DNA of 49,338 bases from contig JAEEIG010000111.1 in NCBI GenBank assembly GCA_016281255.1, forward strand, positions 1 to 49,338. The letters run 5' to 3'. A model generated the notes under the pieces. It saw only the letters and a list, made by a program, of their open reading frames with translations. It made no database searches and was not told the origin of the DNA. The DNA comes from Bacteroidales bacterium. Lineage in GTDB: Bacteria; Bacteroidota; Bacteroidia; Bacteroidales; WCHB1-69. Below, in pieces: positions 37,624-47,046 of the stretch. Positions within the stretch are counted from its first letter, which is position 1; every line of letters begins with the position of its first letter. Both the position numbers and the translations under genes were made by a program.

Positions 37624-38649
37624 TCATATTTTTATTTTCAATAAATGTGCAATCGAACTCAACACTTTTATTATCAAATAGGGGAATGGCATTTTGATTA
37701 ACGTATAAAAGAATCTTTGCTTCCAGTCATACTCATCCTTCTTCTTTATATAAGCGGTGATTTCCCTCACATGTTTCAAGTAGTCATTTTTCTGTTTGTA
37801 GGAAAGCAATGATGACTTCCAAACATTTGTGGTGATAAATCCTGACAAGTATCTGGAACTTATAATCCAATACACCTCCTTGGGTAGTTTGCCCGCCTTT
37901 TCATGTTCCTTTTCATTAAAGAGAGCTATCGACTTATCAAAAATGTCCAGATACTGGTGCAAATGCCACTCTTTAGTATCCTGATGCAGGCAGGAGCCCG
38001 GAACTTGAATCCAATAATAGGTCACTTCCGGTATGGTGACAATGGATTTTACCGCAAAGGCTGTTTCCAGGGCGAATAGGATATCTTCCTGCCTATGCCA
38101 CGGAACACACCTGATGCTATTTTCCTTCAGAAACGAGGTCCTGAAGAGTTTGTTCCAAGTGGCTACAGGATAAAAATTTGTTTTATTGTTGCTCATCCAT
38201 TTGGCAATCGCATATTCCGATTCTACTCGTCCAGGTGCAAAATTCGAGGTACTTATCACTTTCCCGTCAGGAGAAACCAATTGATAGTTTCCCATTACAA
38301 TGTCGGCAGGATTAGCTGTCATTGCATCATACAGCAAACGTATTGTATTGGTGGCCAAATAGTCGTCGCCATCCATAAAAAAGATATATTCACCTCTTGC
38401 CTCGTCTATGCAGGTGTTGCGGACACCTCCTGTCCCGAGATTTTTTTCATGGTGATAAATACTTATTTTATCACCATTCGGATGAGATTTGGCCATCTGT
38501 TCCACCAAACTAATGCTGTTGTCTGGACCTCGGTCATCTACCACAAGTACTTCGTAGTCCGTGAAGTCTTGGTTCAGAACAGAATCTATGCATTTTTCAA
38601 CATATTTTTCTACGTTATAAACGGCTATCGCAACAGTAACTTTTACCAT
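37624..38649 (-). CDS. Glycosyltransferase family 2
   Basis: '[47 protein letters not shown]', '[12 protein letters not shown]'. Confidence 0.92.
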   Translation of the reverse strand: MVKVTVAIAVYNVEKYVEKCIDSVLNQDFTDYEVLVVDDRGPDNSISLVEQMAKSHPNGDKISIYHHEKNLGTGGVRNTCIDEARGEYIFFMDGDDYLATNTIRLLYDAMTANPADIVMGNYQLVSPDGKVISTSNFAPGRVESEYAIAKWMSNNKTNFYPVATWNKLFRTSFLKENSIRCVPWHRQEDILFALETAFAVKSIVTIPEVTYYWIQVPGSCLHQDTKEWHLHQYLDIFDKSIALFNEKEHEKAGKLPKEVYWIISSRYLSGFITTNVWKSSLLSYKQKNDYLKHVREITAYIKKKDEYDWKQRFFYTLIKMPFPYLIIKVLSSIAHLLKIKI

Positions 38650-38709
38650 CTTTATTGTATAATTTAATCGGGTTTGCGGATGTTTGCTTTGATTTACAAA
38701 ATAAAAAAC

Positions 38710-39801
38710 TTAACTCTCTGTCAAGATTCGGTCATATATAGATCGTATCGTCTCTTCATCCAGTTCCACCGGATTATTCCTCAACCGTTCTGGGTTAACA
38801 GACCGAGTCAGAATGTCTAACTCATCCTCGCGATTTTTGCTCTGCGGTTGCGGCATATCCAATGAGAACATAATAGTGCGGAACATCATAAGCCCCTTCT
38901 CAGGGGAGTCACAATGCATCAGCTGCCCTAACCACTCGAAAATAAAACCTATGTGATCTTCTCCACGCGGGTCAATGCACTTATCAGGATGTTCCAACAT
39001 GTACATCCACACTCCAGGCAGACACAATGCAACGGCATGTCCGTGCGGCAACCCATACATGGAAGTGAGCTTGTAGCTCATGGCGTGCGCTGCAGTGGTC
39101 TGGGTAATGTTGATTGCACGCCCTGCGTAGTTAGCTGCCTGCATGATGAATTCAGCATCCCCATCGTTGTTGTCCTCAATATAACCATGCCAGTGATCCA
39201 TAATCATCTGAATGGCTATCTTACTGAAAATCATGCTCTCATCGGTGGAATTGACACTCCACAATGACTCTATCCCCTGACACAATGCGTCCAACATGGT
39301 GCATTTCTTTTGGTAAAGCGGCAATGACTTGAGAAGTTTCGGTTCCAGAATGGCATAGTTGGGAATAATGCTATCGTGGGTCACAGACTGTTTTTTGCCT
39401 TCAAAATAGATGACGGCATAACGAGTGCTTTCACTGCCCGTACCGGCAGTGGTGGGGACTGCAACGAGAGGTACGCCACTGTCCGCATATTCCTGATGAA
39501 GGTAGTTCTTTGCAGAATCCATTTTGCAGTAAAGCTTGATGCACTTGGCCACGTCCATCGTGCTACCGCCACCCACTGCAACAATCGCATCGCAATGGTT
39601 GGCGTGAAACAGTTCCACTCCCTTGCATACATCCTCATATAACGGATTAGACGTGAATTGATTGAAAACCACGTCCGTATGGAACATGTCCTTTATGGGC
39701 AGAAATGGGAATGAGGAATCACACACCAACAAATAGTTTTGGCACCCGGTCTTTTTCAAGACAGATTCGATATTTTCCGCCCCTTTCAGTATCTGTTGCA
39801 T
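38710..39801 (-). CDS. Phosphonoacetaldehyde reductase (iron-containing alcohol dehydrogenase family)
   Basis: 'VAVGGGSTMDVAKCIKLY', 'VPTTAGTGSESTRYAVIYFEGKKQSVTHD', 'HAMSYKLTSMYGLPHGHAVAL'; adjacent to pepM and ppd. Confidence 0.85.
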   Translation of the reverse strand: MQQILKGAENIESVLKKTGCQNYLLVCDSSFPFLPIKDMFHTDVVFNQFTSNPLYEDVCKGVELFHANHCDAIVAVGGGSTMDVAKCIKLYCKMDSAKNYLHQEYADSGVPLVAVPTTAGTGSESTRYAVIYFEGKKQSVTHDSIIPNYAILEPKLLKSLPLYQKKCTMLDALCQGIESLWSVNSTDESMIFSKIAIQMIMDHWHGYIEDNNDGDAEFIMQAANYAGRAINITQTTAAHAMSYKLTSMYGLPHGHAVALCLPGVWMYMLEHPDKCIDPRGEDHIGFIFEWLGQLMHCDSPEKGLMMFRTIMFSLDMPQPQSKNREDELDILTRSVNPERLRNNPVELDEETIRSIYDRILTES

Positions 39802-39805
39802 GACC

Positions 39806-40933
39806 TTATTTCTTCAAGAAATCCATCAAGGCCTCTTTGTTCTGAATCGGCGTAGTGGTCGGGCGACCCAAATCTTTGCGGTTGCCCTTCTTTACCTTGA
39901 TCTCAAGAAAAACAGGAGCTGGGAAAGAGGTGATTTTCGGGAGCAACTGCGCCAAATCGTTCTGATTGTCAACAGAAAAAACAGAGGGGTACCCTACTGC
40001 TTTTGCAACAGCAGGCAAATCGATGTCCAACGCTACTGTAGGTTGGCCGCCAACAGAGTCATGCGCTCCGTTATTGAACACCACATGATAGAAGTTGCCA
40101 GGCTTCTTGGATGCAGTGATGGCCATGGAACCCGTATGCATGAGGACGGCACCGTCGCCTTCGAAACAGAAGATGTTGCGATCAGGTTTTTGCAAAGCGA
40201 TACCGAGGGCTATCTGCGAAGCATGTCCCATCGAGCCGACAGTCAGGAAATCGCGGCGATGGTCTTCTCCAGCCGCTTCACGATATTCGAAGAGCTCTCT
40301 GGAAATCATCCCTGTGGTGGAGACAACCACATCGTTTTCTCCCAGTGATTTAGCCACCATCTGCACAGCTTCTTCACGAGCCAATGTCAATTCGTTTTTG
40401 ACGACATTTTGGAGCGTATAACTGTCAAACGTGTCTTTTTCGACAACCAGCGCGAATGCTTCGCCTGTGGTTCGGATGCTGCTAATCGCTTTGTCTATCT
40501 GACGTTTGGCAAAATCCTCGTCTTTGTTGAGTACTTCATAGTTGATGCCCAGAACATTCAACAAACCGGTAGTGATCTTACCCTGTTTCACATGTTGTGG
40601 CTCGTCATGGATACCAGGTCTTCCGCGCCATCCGATCAGCAACAACACTGGAATATGGTACACTTCTTTGTCGGTGAGGGATGCCAACGGGTTGACGGCA
40701 TTGCCCTCGCCGGAATTCTGCATATAGACACAACCCACCTTCCCTGTAGCCAAATGGTAACCGGCCGCCAAACCCACGGCAGCACCCTCGTTGGCCGTGA
40801 TGATGTTGTGACGGTCATCGAAATGGTCGGCAATATAGGCGCAGATGTTCTTTAGCAAAGAATCCGGCACTCCGGCAAAGAAATCTACGCCATAATCACC
40901 CAATGTGTCGATGAAAAATTTCGGATTCAGCAT
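39806..40933 (-). CDS. aepY: Phosphonopyruvate decarboxylase (ThDP-dependent)
   Basis: 'NEGAAVGLAAGYHLATGKVGCVYMQNSGEGNAVNPLASL', 'LLIGWRGRPGIHDEPQHVKQGK', 'FEGDGAVLMHTGSMA'. Confidence 0.95.
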   Translation of the reverse strand: MLNPKFFIDTLGDYGVDFFAGVPDSLLKNICAYIADHFDDRHNIITANEGAAVGLAAGYHLATGKVGCVYMQNSGEGNAVNPLASLTDKEVYHIPVLLLIGWRGRPGIHDEPQHVKQGKITTGLLNVLGINYEVLNKDEDFAKRQIDKAISSIRTTGEAFALVVEKDTFDSYTLQNVVKNELTLAREEAVQMVAKSLGENDVVVSTTGMISRELFEYREAAGEDHRRDFLTVGSMGHASQIALGIALQKPDRNIFCFEGDGAVLMHTGSMAITASKKPGNFYHVVFNNGAHDSVGGQPTVALDIDLPAVAKAVGYPSVFSVDNQNDLAQLLPKITSFPAPVFLEIKVKKGNRKDLGRPTTTPIQNKEALMDFLKK

Positions 40934-40935
40934 AA

Positions 40936-42252
40936 CTATTTCTTTTTGGTTCCAGGTATCAGTTCGAGGATTTCCTTAATGGGCATACAGTACTCTTGTG
41001 AAGCCTCCAGACTGCGCTGGTGCGTCAGGATGGATTTTGCACAATTGACCATGGCCGGATATGCGCTTCTGAGCATGTGGTTGGCATAGATGACCACGTT
41101 GATGCCCCAAGATGCCAACTCGTCTTCGGTGAACTGATTATAAGTGGTAGGCACTGCGATAATCGGCGTTGTCGTGTTCTGTTGACGGAATCTCGTACAA
41201 AACTCTTTTATATCTTGGCCGTCCTTGTTTTTGCTGTGAATCATCACACCGTCCGCACCAGCTGCCACGTACGCGAATGCACGCTCAAGAGCGTCATCTA
41301 CTGATTTTCCGGCAATCAAAGACTCAATTCTGGAGATGACCATGAAATCCTCTGTGATTTGGGCGTTCTTGCCGGCTTTAATCTTCGCACAAAAACCTTC
41401 AATGGAGTCCTGAGTCTGTACCGCATCTGTTCCGAAGAGAGAGTTTTGTTTCAAACCTACCTTATCTTCAATGATGACCGCTGAGATTCCCAAACGTTCC
41501 AACGTACGTACCGTAAAAACAAAATGTTCAACTTTGCCACCCGTGTCACCATCGAAAATAATAGGCTTGGTGGTCACTTCCAATGCGTCGTTCAAATCAT
41601 GAAGACGGGTGGTGATGTCCACAGCCTCAATGTCGGGCTTGCCTTTTGAGGTGGAATCGGTCAGTGAGCTTGCCCACATGCCGTCGAATTCCTGTTTGAT
41701 GCCATTCACCTCAACGGAAGTGTTTTCGATAATCAGACCAGTAAGACCATTATGGGATTCCAGAATGCGGACAATTTTCTTGGCATTAATGAGGCGGCGA
41801 AGCCTTTTGAGACGAATTTCCGGAGTCGTACCTATTTCCTTAAGATGCTGATTCATAGCCGTTGAAGATATTCCTTGGGTGTAAGGAATGTCGATCACTT
41901 TCCCTCCCCACTCTGCCATAGCTTCGATGATACGTTGGCGGGTCTTGGCCTGCACGCCCTCCTTCCAATCATCGCCGTGAACCACAAAGTCGGGCTTGAG
42001 CTCCCGAAGGTTAGGGACATAATCCAACGTGGTTTGGGGCACGACCTGATCAACGCCCTTAATGTTGGATACAATTTCGGCACGCTGTTCGTAGGTTAGA
42101 TAAGGCAGCCGCTTGTAACTGGCGATAGCGGCATCGGTCAGCACACCCACGGTGACTGTCCCCAATTTCGCAGCCTCTTTTATGATATTCAGGTGACCCG
42201 GATGGATCATGTCGGCACTCATGCCAACGTAAACTTTCTTCTCCTTTTCCAT
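40936..42252 (-). CDS. pepM: Fused nucleotidyltransferase (HPGH)-phosphoenolpyruvate mutase
   Basis: N-terminal '[25 protein letters not shown]...[10 protein letters not shown]' cytidylyltransferase fold; C-terminal '[14 protein letters not shown]...[14 protein letters not shown]' PEP mutase motif (EDKxxxxxNS). Confidence 0.95.
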   Translation of the reverse strand: MEKEKKVYVGMSADMIHPGHLNIIKEAAKLGTVTVGVLTDAAIASYKRLPYLTYEQRAEIVSNIKGVDQVVPQTTLDYVPNLRELKPDFVVHGDDWKEGVQAKTRQRIIEAMAEWGGKVIDIPYTQGISSTAMNQHLKEIGTTPEIRLKRLRRLINAKKIVRILESHNGLTGLIIENTSVEVNGIKQEFDGMWASSLTDSTSKGKPDIEAVDITTRLHDLNDALEVTTKPIIFDGDTGGKVEHFVFTVRTLERLGISAVIIEDKVGLKQNSLFGTDAVQTQDSIEGFCAKIKAGKNAQITEDFMVISRIESLIAGKSVDDALERAFAYVAAGADGVMIHSKNKDGQDIKEFCTRFRQQNTTTPIIAVPTTYNQFTEDELASWGINVVIYANHMLRSAYPAMVNCAKSILTHQRSLEASQEYCMPIKEILELIPGTKKK

Positions 42253-42323
42253 ATCTATTCAATCAAATGATTTTTCATTTTATGCGCATATAAATCGGAA
42301 TTTTCACCAGACAAGCGCGGCGG

Positions 42324-42331
42324 CAAAGATA
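42324..42331 (-). promoter_or_regulatory. -7 element TATCTTTG for the phosphonate/glycan operon
   Basis: TAnnTTTG on the minus strand, about 72 nt upstream of the pepM start. Confidence 0.6.
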
Positions 42332-42582
42332 CAAATAATTTGGCTTACACGAACCCTCACAATCAAAGACCAAACAATTCTCCTACTTATGCAATCCCTG
42401 ATTCAAACGGTAAACACTAACAATAAGATTGCGGAAACCAGCATTTCGTTTTTCAACCACAAAGTTGCCCAAACATCCAATTATTCTTTTACGCAATCCA
42501 CGCGTATTTGTAAATTTTATACATTCGCGGTCTATTTTATGTAATATTGTTTTTGAGATATATCCTTATCTGACAAACGATT

Positions 42583-43002
42583 ATGGCTTTGGTAGATGAT
42601 GTCAAAATAATCGAACTTCCTAAGTTCACTGATCCACGAGGCAATCTCTCGTTTGTGGAACAGCTGAAGCATATTCCGTTTGAAATAAAGCGGACATATT
42701 GGATTTATGATGTTCCAGGTGGTGAGTTTCGTGGCGGACACGCTTTCAAGCAGAACGAGGAATTCATCATTGCATTGTCTGGATCTTTCAATGTAATTAT
42801 AGATGATGGGGAACGAAAAAAGGTGTTTTCTCTCAACAGATCTTATTATGGGTTGTATGTCCCTTCCGGACTGTGGCGCGAAATGGAAGATTTCTCGACA
42901 AATTCACTGGCTTTGGAGTTTGGATCAATGCATTATGAACCCGACGACTACATCCGCCATTATAGTGAATTCTTAACACTTAAACATAATGGAAAAATAT
43001 AA
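42583..43002 (+). CDS. FdtA/QdtA-like cupin (WxcM-like) sugar 3,4-ketoisomerase family, copy 1
   Basis: 'DPRGNLSFVEQ...RTYWIYDVPGGEFRGGHAFKQNEEFIIALSGSFNVIIDDG'. Confidence 0.85.
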   Translation: MALVDDVKIIELPKFTDPRGNLSFVEQLKHIPFEIKRTYWIYDVPGGEFRGGHAFKQNEEFIIALSGSFNVIIDDGERKKVFSLNRSYYGLYVPSGLWREMEDFSTNSLALEFGSMHYEPDDYIRHYSEFLTLKHNGKI

Positions 43003-43411
43003 TGTTTTTGACTCCACTGTTGTGGAGTTAGACCAACATCATAGCGACCGCAAAGGGAATCTTTCCGTTGTTGAGAATGGCTCGACACTTCCTTTCGATA
43101 TCAAGCGGGTTTACTATCTCTATGACATACCGGGAGGATCGTCACGGGGGGCTCACGCTCATAAAGAATTGGAGCAACTGATTGTCGCCGCTTCGGGTTC
43201 TTTTACGGTCACCTTGGATGACGGCAAACAAAAACGCAGCTTCTTCTTGAATCGTCCATATCAAGGACTTTATGTAAAACCCGGCATCTGGAGAGAGTTA
43301 GAGGATTTCTCCTCTGGCGCGGTATGCATGGTTCTCGCAAACGACATTTACAAAGAAGAAGATTACATAAGGGATTATGACGTTTTTCTAAAATACAGAG
43401 ACCTAATATGA
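42989..43411 (+). CDS. FdtA/QdtA-like dTDP-sugar 3,4-ketoisomerase, copy 2
   Basis: 'DRKGNLSVVENGSTLPFDIKRVYYLYDIPGGSSRGAHAHKELEQLIVAASGSFTVTLDDG'. Confidence 0.88.
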   Translation: MEKYNVFDSTVVELDQHHSDRKGNLSVVENGSTLPFDIKRVYYLYDIPGGSSRGAHAHKELEQLIVAASGSFTVTLDDGKQKRSFFLNRPYQGLYVKPGIWRELEDFSSGAVCMVLANDIYKEEDYIRDYDVFLKYRDLI

Positions 43412-43866
43412 TACATCCACTTAGCGATTGCAAAAACACCACAATTCCAGAATCCACCAACATTTGGCAATATTGCGTTGTCCTGCCTGGTGCGATTATT
43501 GGTGAGCATTGTAACATTTGCTCCCACTGCTTCATCGAAAATGATGTGAAAATTGGAAACAATGTAACGGTGAAATGCGGAGTACAGATCTGGGACGGAA
43601 TAGAGTTGGAGGACAATGTATTGGTCGGGGCGAATGTGACATTCACCAACGACATGTACCCAAGGTCAAAGAACAAAGACTGGAAGTTGTTAAGAACAAA
43701 GGTGTGCAAAGGAGCCACCATCGGTGCCGGATCTGTTATTTTGCCTGGAGTTATCATTGGCGAAAAAGCTTTTGTCGCAGCGGGTTCAGTTGTGACTAAA
43801 GATGTTCCTGCAGGTGAGTTATGGATGGGCAGTCCCGCAAGTTTTTGTCGAAAAGTAGATTTTTAA
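43408..43866 (+). CDS. Hexapeptide N-acetyltransferase (FdtC/WxcM N-terminal-like)
   Basis: '[52 protein letters not shown]' left-handed beta-helix; located between fdtA- and fdtB-like genes. Confidence 0.87.
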   Translation: MIHPLSDCKNTTIPESTNIWQYCVVLPGAIIGEHCNICSHCFIENDVKIGNNVTVKCGVQIWDGIELEDNVLVGANVTFTNDMYPRSKNKDWKLLRTKVCKGATIGAGSVILPGVIIGEKAFVAAGSVVTKDVPAGELWMGSPASFCRKVDF

Positions 43867-43868
43867 GT

Positions 43869-44984
43869 ATGATACCTTTTTTGTCATTAAAAGATGTAAC
43901 CGCTCTTCATGGAACAGAAATCAACGAGGCTGTGGCTCGTGTGGTGAATAGCGGATGGTATTTGCAAGGCGAAGAAAACAAACGTTTCGAAGAGAACTAT
44001 GCCAAGTTTATCGGGACTAAGTATTGTGTCGGCTGCGCGAACGGTTTAGATGCACTTATCTGGATATTCCGGGCATACATTGAGATGGGGGCTATGCAGC
44101 CCGGTGACGAGGTGATTGTGCCAGCCAACACTTACATTGCCACCATTCTCGCCATTACAGAGAATGGCCTGAAGCCAGTACTTGTGGAGCCTAAACTTAA
44201 CACATTGGAAATGAATGATGACTTGATAGAACAGCACATTTCAGACAAAACGAAAGCCATCTGCATTGTCCACCTCTATGGCAGAAACGCCTATACGGAA
44301 AAAATTGGCACACTTCGTGAGAAGTACAACCTGAAACTGATAGAAGATAATGCTCAAGCCCATGGCTGCAAGCATACTGACGGCCGTACGACAGGTAGCA
44401 TTGGCGATGCGGCTGGCCATAGCTTCTATCCGGGCAAAAACCTTGGGGCATTGGGCGACGGCGGTGCTGTTACCACCAACGATGAAAATCTGGCAAAGAC
44501 TATTCGCGCTTTGGCCAATTACGGTTCCCAGAAAAAATATGTGTTCAAATATACAGGTCGTAACAGCCGTTTGGATGAAATTCAAGCAGCGGTGTTGGAT
44601 GTAAAGCTAAACTATTTAGTTGAAGACAACGCCCATCGACAGGCGGTGGCTCATTATTACTATGAGAATATCAACAATCCGTTAATCACTTTGCCCGATC
44701 ATTTGCCAGACAGACAGAATGTTTACCACTTGTTTCCGGTTCTTGTGGCAAATGGGAGACGGGACATGTTGCATGATTATTTGGAACAGTATGGAGTAGG
44801 AACTGTAATCCACTATCCCATTCCTCCACATAAACAAGAGTGCTATAAGACTTGGGATGGATTGTCCTTGCCTATCACGGAGCGGATAGCTGATGAGGAA
44901 TTGAGTTTGCCAATTGGTCCATCCATAACGATGGAACAGGTTGATGCGGTAATAAAATTGATTAATGATTGGTCAGTGAAATAA
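43869..44984 (+). CDS. DegT/DnrJ/EryC1/StrS aminotransferase (FdtB/QdtB-like)
   Basis: '[37 protein letters not shown]', 'EDNAQAHGC', '[22 protein letters not shown]'. Start revised from 43821. Confidence 0.93.
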   Translation: MIPFLSLKDVTALHGTEINEAVARVVNSGWYLQGEENKRFEENYAKFIGTKYCVGCANGLDALIWIFRAYIEMGAMQPGDEVIVPANTYIATILAITENGLKPVLVEPKLNTLEMNDDLIEQHISDKTKAICIVHLYGRNAYTEKIGTLREKYNLKLIEDNAQAHGCKHTDGRTTGSIGDAAGHSFYPGKNLGALGDGGAVTTNDENLAKTIRALANYGSQKKYVFKYTGRNSRLDEIQAAVLDVKLNYLVEDNAHRQAVAHYYYENINNPLITLPDHLPDRQNVYHLFPVLVANGRRDMLHDYLEQYGVGTVIHYPIPPHKQECYKTWDGLSLPITERIADEELSLPIGPSITMEQVDAVIKLINDWSVK

Positions 44985-44985
44985 T

Positions 44986-45894
44986 TTGATGATGACGGCT
45001 CCTTTAGTATCTATTGTTGTTGTTTCATATAATGCATCAGAATCAATTATTGAAACATTAGATAGCATAAAAAATCAGACATATTCCCCTTTGGAGTTGA
45101 TTATTGCTGATGATTGCTCTCAAGACGACACAGCCATCAAATGTAAAGAATGGTTGACTTTAAATCAAGAGAGATTTGTCAGAAGCAAACTCATTGTGAA
45201 CGAAGAGAACAAAGGGATATCGGCCAATTTCAATATTGGAATACGAGCATCCACGGGAGAATGGATAAAAATATTCGGGGATGATATTCTTTTGCCTGAC
45301 GCCATAGAAAAGAACATAGCTTTTGCAAACAAGAATGGCTGTAATATGGTAGTCTCAAGGGCTAAATGGATTTCCAATGAGACGAAAGAGGTGCTAACAA
45401 TCCTCCCCGAAGACAACTACAAATTTCCTGTTTCCAGTAAAGAACAATTCCTCGCTCATATTCAGAACAAACTGGTTGCCCCTTCCACGACTTGGTTCTA
45501 CAAGAGAGAGTTGTACGATAAATTAGGTGGAATTGATGAACGCTATCGATTGTCTGACGACATTCCTTTCGCCTTTAAACTGTTAGAATCCGGAGAACGC
45601 TTCTCTTACCTGCCTCAAGTGACAGTGCTTTATAGAATCACCTATACCTCCATCTCGGTGAACAGCAAATCGTCAGGAAAGCAAAAGCAGCATTTTTTCA
45701 AAAGCAGATCTGCTGTCTATTATGAGCTTCATGCACCTGCCTTAAAGAAACACAAGCTTTGGAGATCATTACTGCATTACAATTTGGAATGGTATTTTTA
45801 TAAGAAAAAAATATATTCACGGGATGATTCTTTTGCGCGCTATTTTTATGGCGCCTTCTTTACTGTATTAAAAGCCTTGCGTATTTTTTTATAA
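44986..45894 (+). CDS. Glycosyltransferase family 2
   Basis: 'PLVSIVVVSYNASESIIETLDSIKNQTYSPLELIIADDCSQDDT'. Confidence 0.92.
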   Translation: MMMTAPLVSIVVVSYNASESIIETLDSIKNQTYSPLELIIADDCSQDDTAIKCKEWLTLNQERFVRSKLIVNEENKGISANFNIGIRASTGEWIKIFGDDILLPDAIEKNIAFANKNGCNMVVSRAKWISNETKEVLTILPEDNYKFPVSSKEQFLAHIQNKLVAPSTTWFYKRELYDKLGGIDERYRLSDDIPFAFKLLESGERFSYLPQVTVLYRITYTSISVNSKSSGKQKQHFFKSRSAVYYELHAPALKKHKLWRSLLHYNLEWYFYKKKIYSRDDSFARYFYGAFFTVLKALRIFL

Positions 45895-45911
45895 CCCGGC
45901 TTGACAACACG

Positions 45912-46898
45912 TCAGTTTCTCCGAAAAACATTTTTCCCGAATTCATACAATCGTCGATAGCCACTATGCAAATAATAGTTACATCTAAAAACGCGATTGA
46001 GCGGATTATCCCAACCTATTACTTCAATGTAATCTGAATAGTTTGACAATATTAAAGTTTTTATTTCATCAAAAGCATCTTTGTTTTTGTTTTTTGCGGC
46101 TATATGCAATAAAACTTTCAATTTATAAATTGATAAACGATGCGACGCTTCTTTGTATATTGGCTCTTTATCCGCAAAAAAACTCTCCATGATAAACAAT
46201 GATTTTATTGGTTGCTCCCAAAAAACAGAATTTTGATATTGGTGTATATAAGACTGCGGATTTGTACAATCGTAATAATACACAAAACTATCTATTTGGG
46301 ATGTGTTTTTTGCGTAGTATGCCAGTAACGGTATTTGTTGCCAGTCTTCTCCCACATCGACCCCCTCCTTCAATCTGATATGGTAATCGTTATATAGTGA
46401 AAGCCTGACTAAATGGCCCCAAATTGTACGTATTCCTTCATGAATGTCTAACGTTTTCAGCAAAAACTCACGGTTGTCTTTATAGTCAGGTAAATATTTA
46501 TTTTGTTTTCCCTTGTTATTTATCACATAGTAGTTCCCCGACACAATATCGGCCCCAGTTTCCACCTGTTTCTCCACAAGCAAACGAACGGCATCGCGAT
46601 CCAAATAATCGTCGGAATCCACATGGGTAAGAAAAGGTCCTGATGCGGCATCGAGCGCGGTGTTGCGTGCCGCCGCCAAACCGCGGTTGCGCTCGTGCCG
46701 GATAATGCGCACTTGAGCCTTCCGCTCGGGATAGTCCTCCATCACCCGCTTCAGGATGGCAATGCTGTTGTCGGGTGAGCAATCGTCCACAAAAATGTAC
46801 TCCAAGTTCTCGTAAGTCTGCTCAAACAGGCTCCGCGCACATCGCTCCATATATTTCTCCACCCCGTAAACGGGGACCAAAATGCTTACGAGATACAT
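45912..46898 (-). CDS. Glycosyltransferase family 2
   Basis: 'VSILVPVYGVEKYMERCARSLFEQTYENLEYIFVDDCSPDNSIAIL'. Confidence 0.92.
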   Translation of the reverse strand: MYLVSILVPVYGVEKYMERCARSLFEQTYENLEYIFVDDCSPDNSIAILKRVMEDYPERKAQVRIIRHERNRGLAAARNTALDAASGPFLTHVDSDDYLDRDAVRLLVEKQVETGADIVSGNYYVINNKGKQNKYLPDYKDNREFLLKTLDIHEGIRTIWGHLVRLSLYNDYHIRLKEGVDVGEDWQQIPLLAYYAKNTSQIDSFVYYYDCTNPQSYIHQYQNSVFWEQPIKSLFIMESFFADKEPIYKEASHRLSIYKLKVLLHIAAKNKNKDAFDEIKTLILSNYSDYIEVIGWDNPLNRVFRCNYYLHSGYRRLYEFGKNVFRRN

Positions 46899-46954
46899 GC
46901 TTCTTTGTTTTGAACGCTGATTTTCAGTTATTTATAGTTAAATTCTTCGCGGTG

Positions 46955-46962
46955 CAAACATA
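46955..46962 (-). promoter_or_regulatory. -7 element TATGTTTG for the GT2 gene at 45912-46898
   Basis: TAnnTTTG on the minus strand. Confidence 0.5.
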
Positions 46963-47046
46963 CTATTTTTTGTCAAAAAATGATAACTATAAAATGACAA
47001 AATTATAATCGCTGAGTTTTCTTACTGCCGGTGGCGCAACGGAGCG

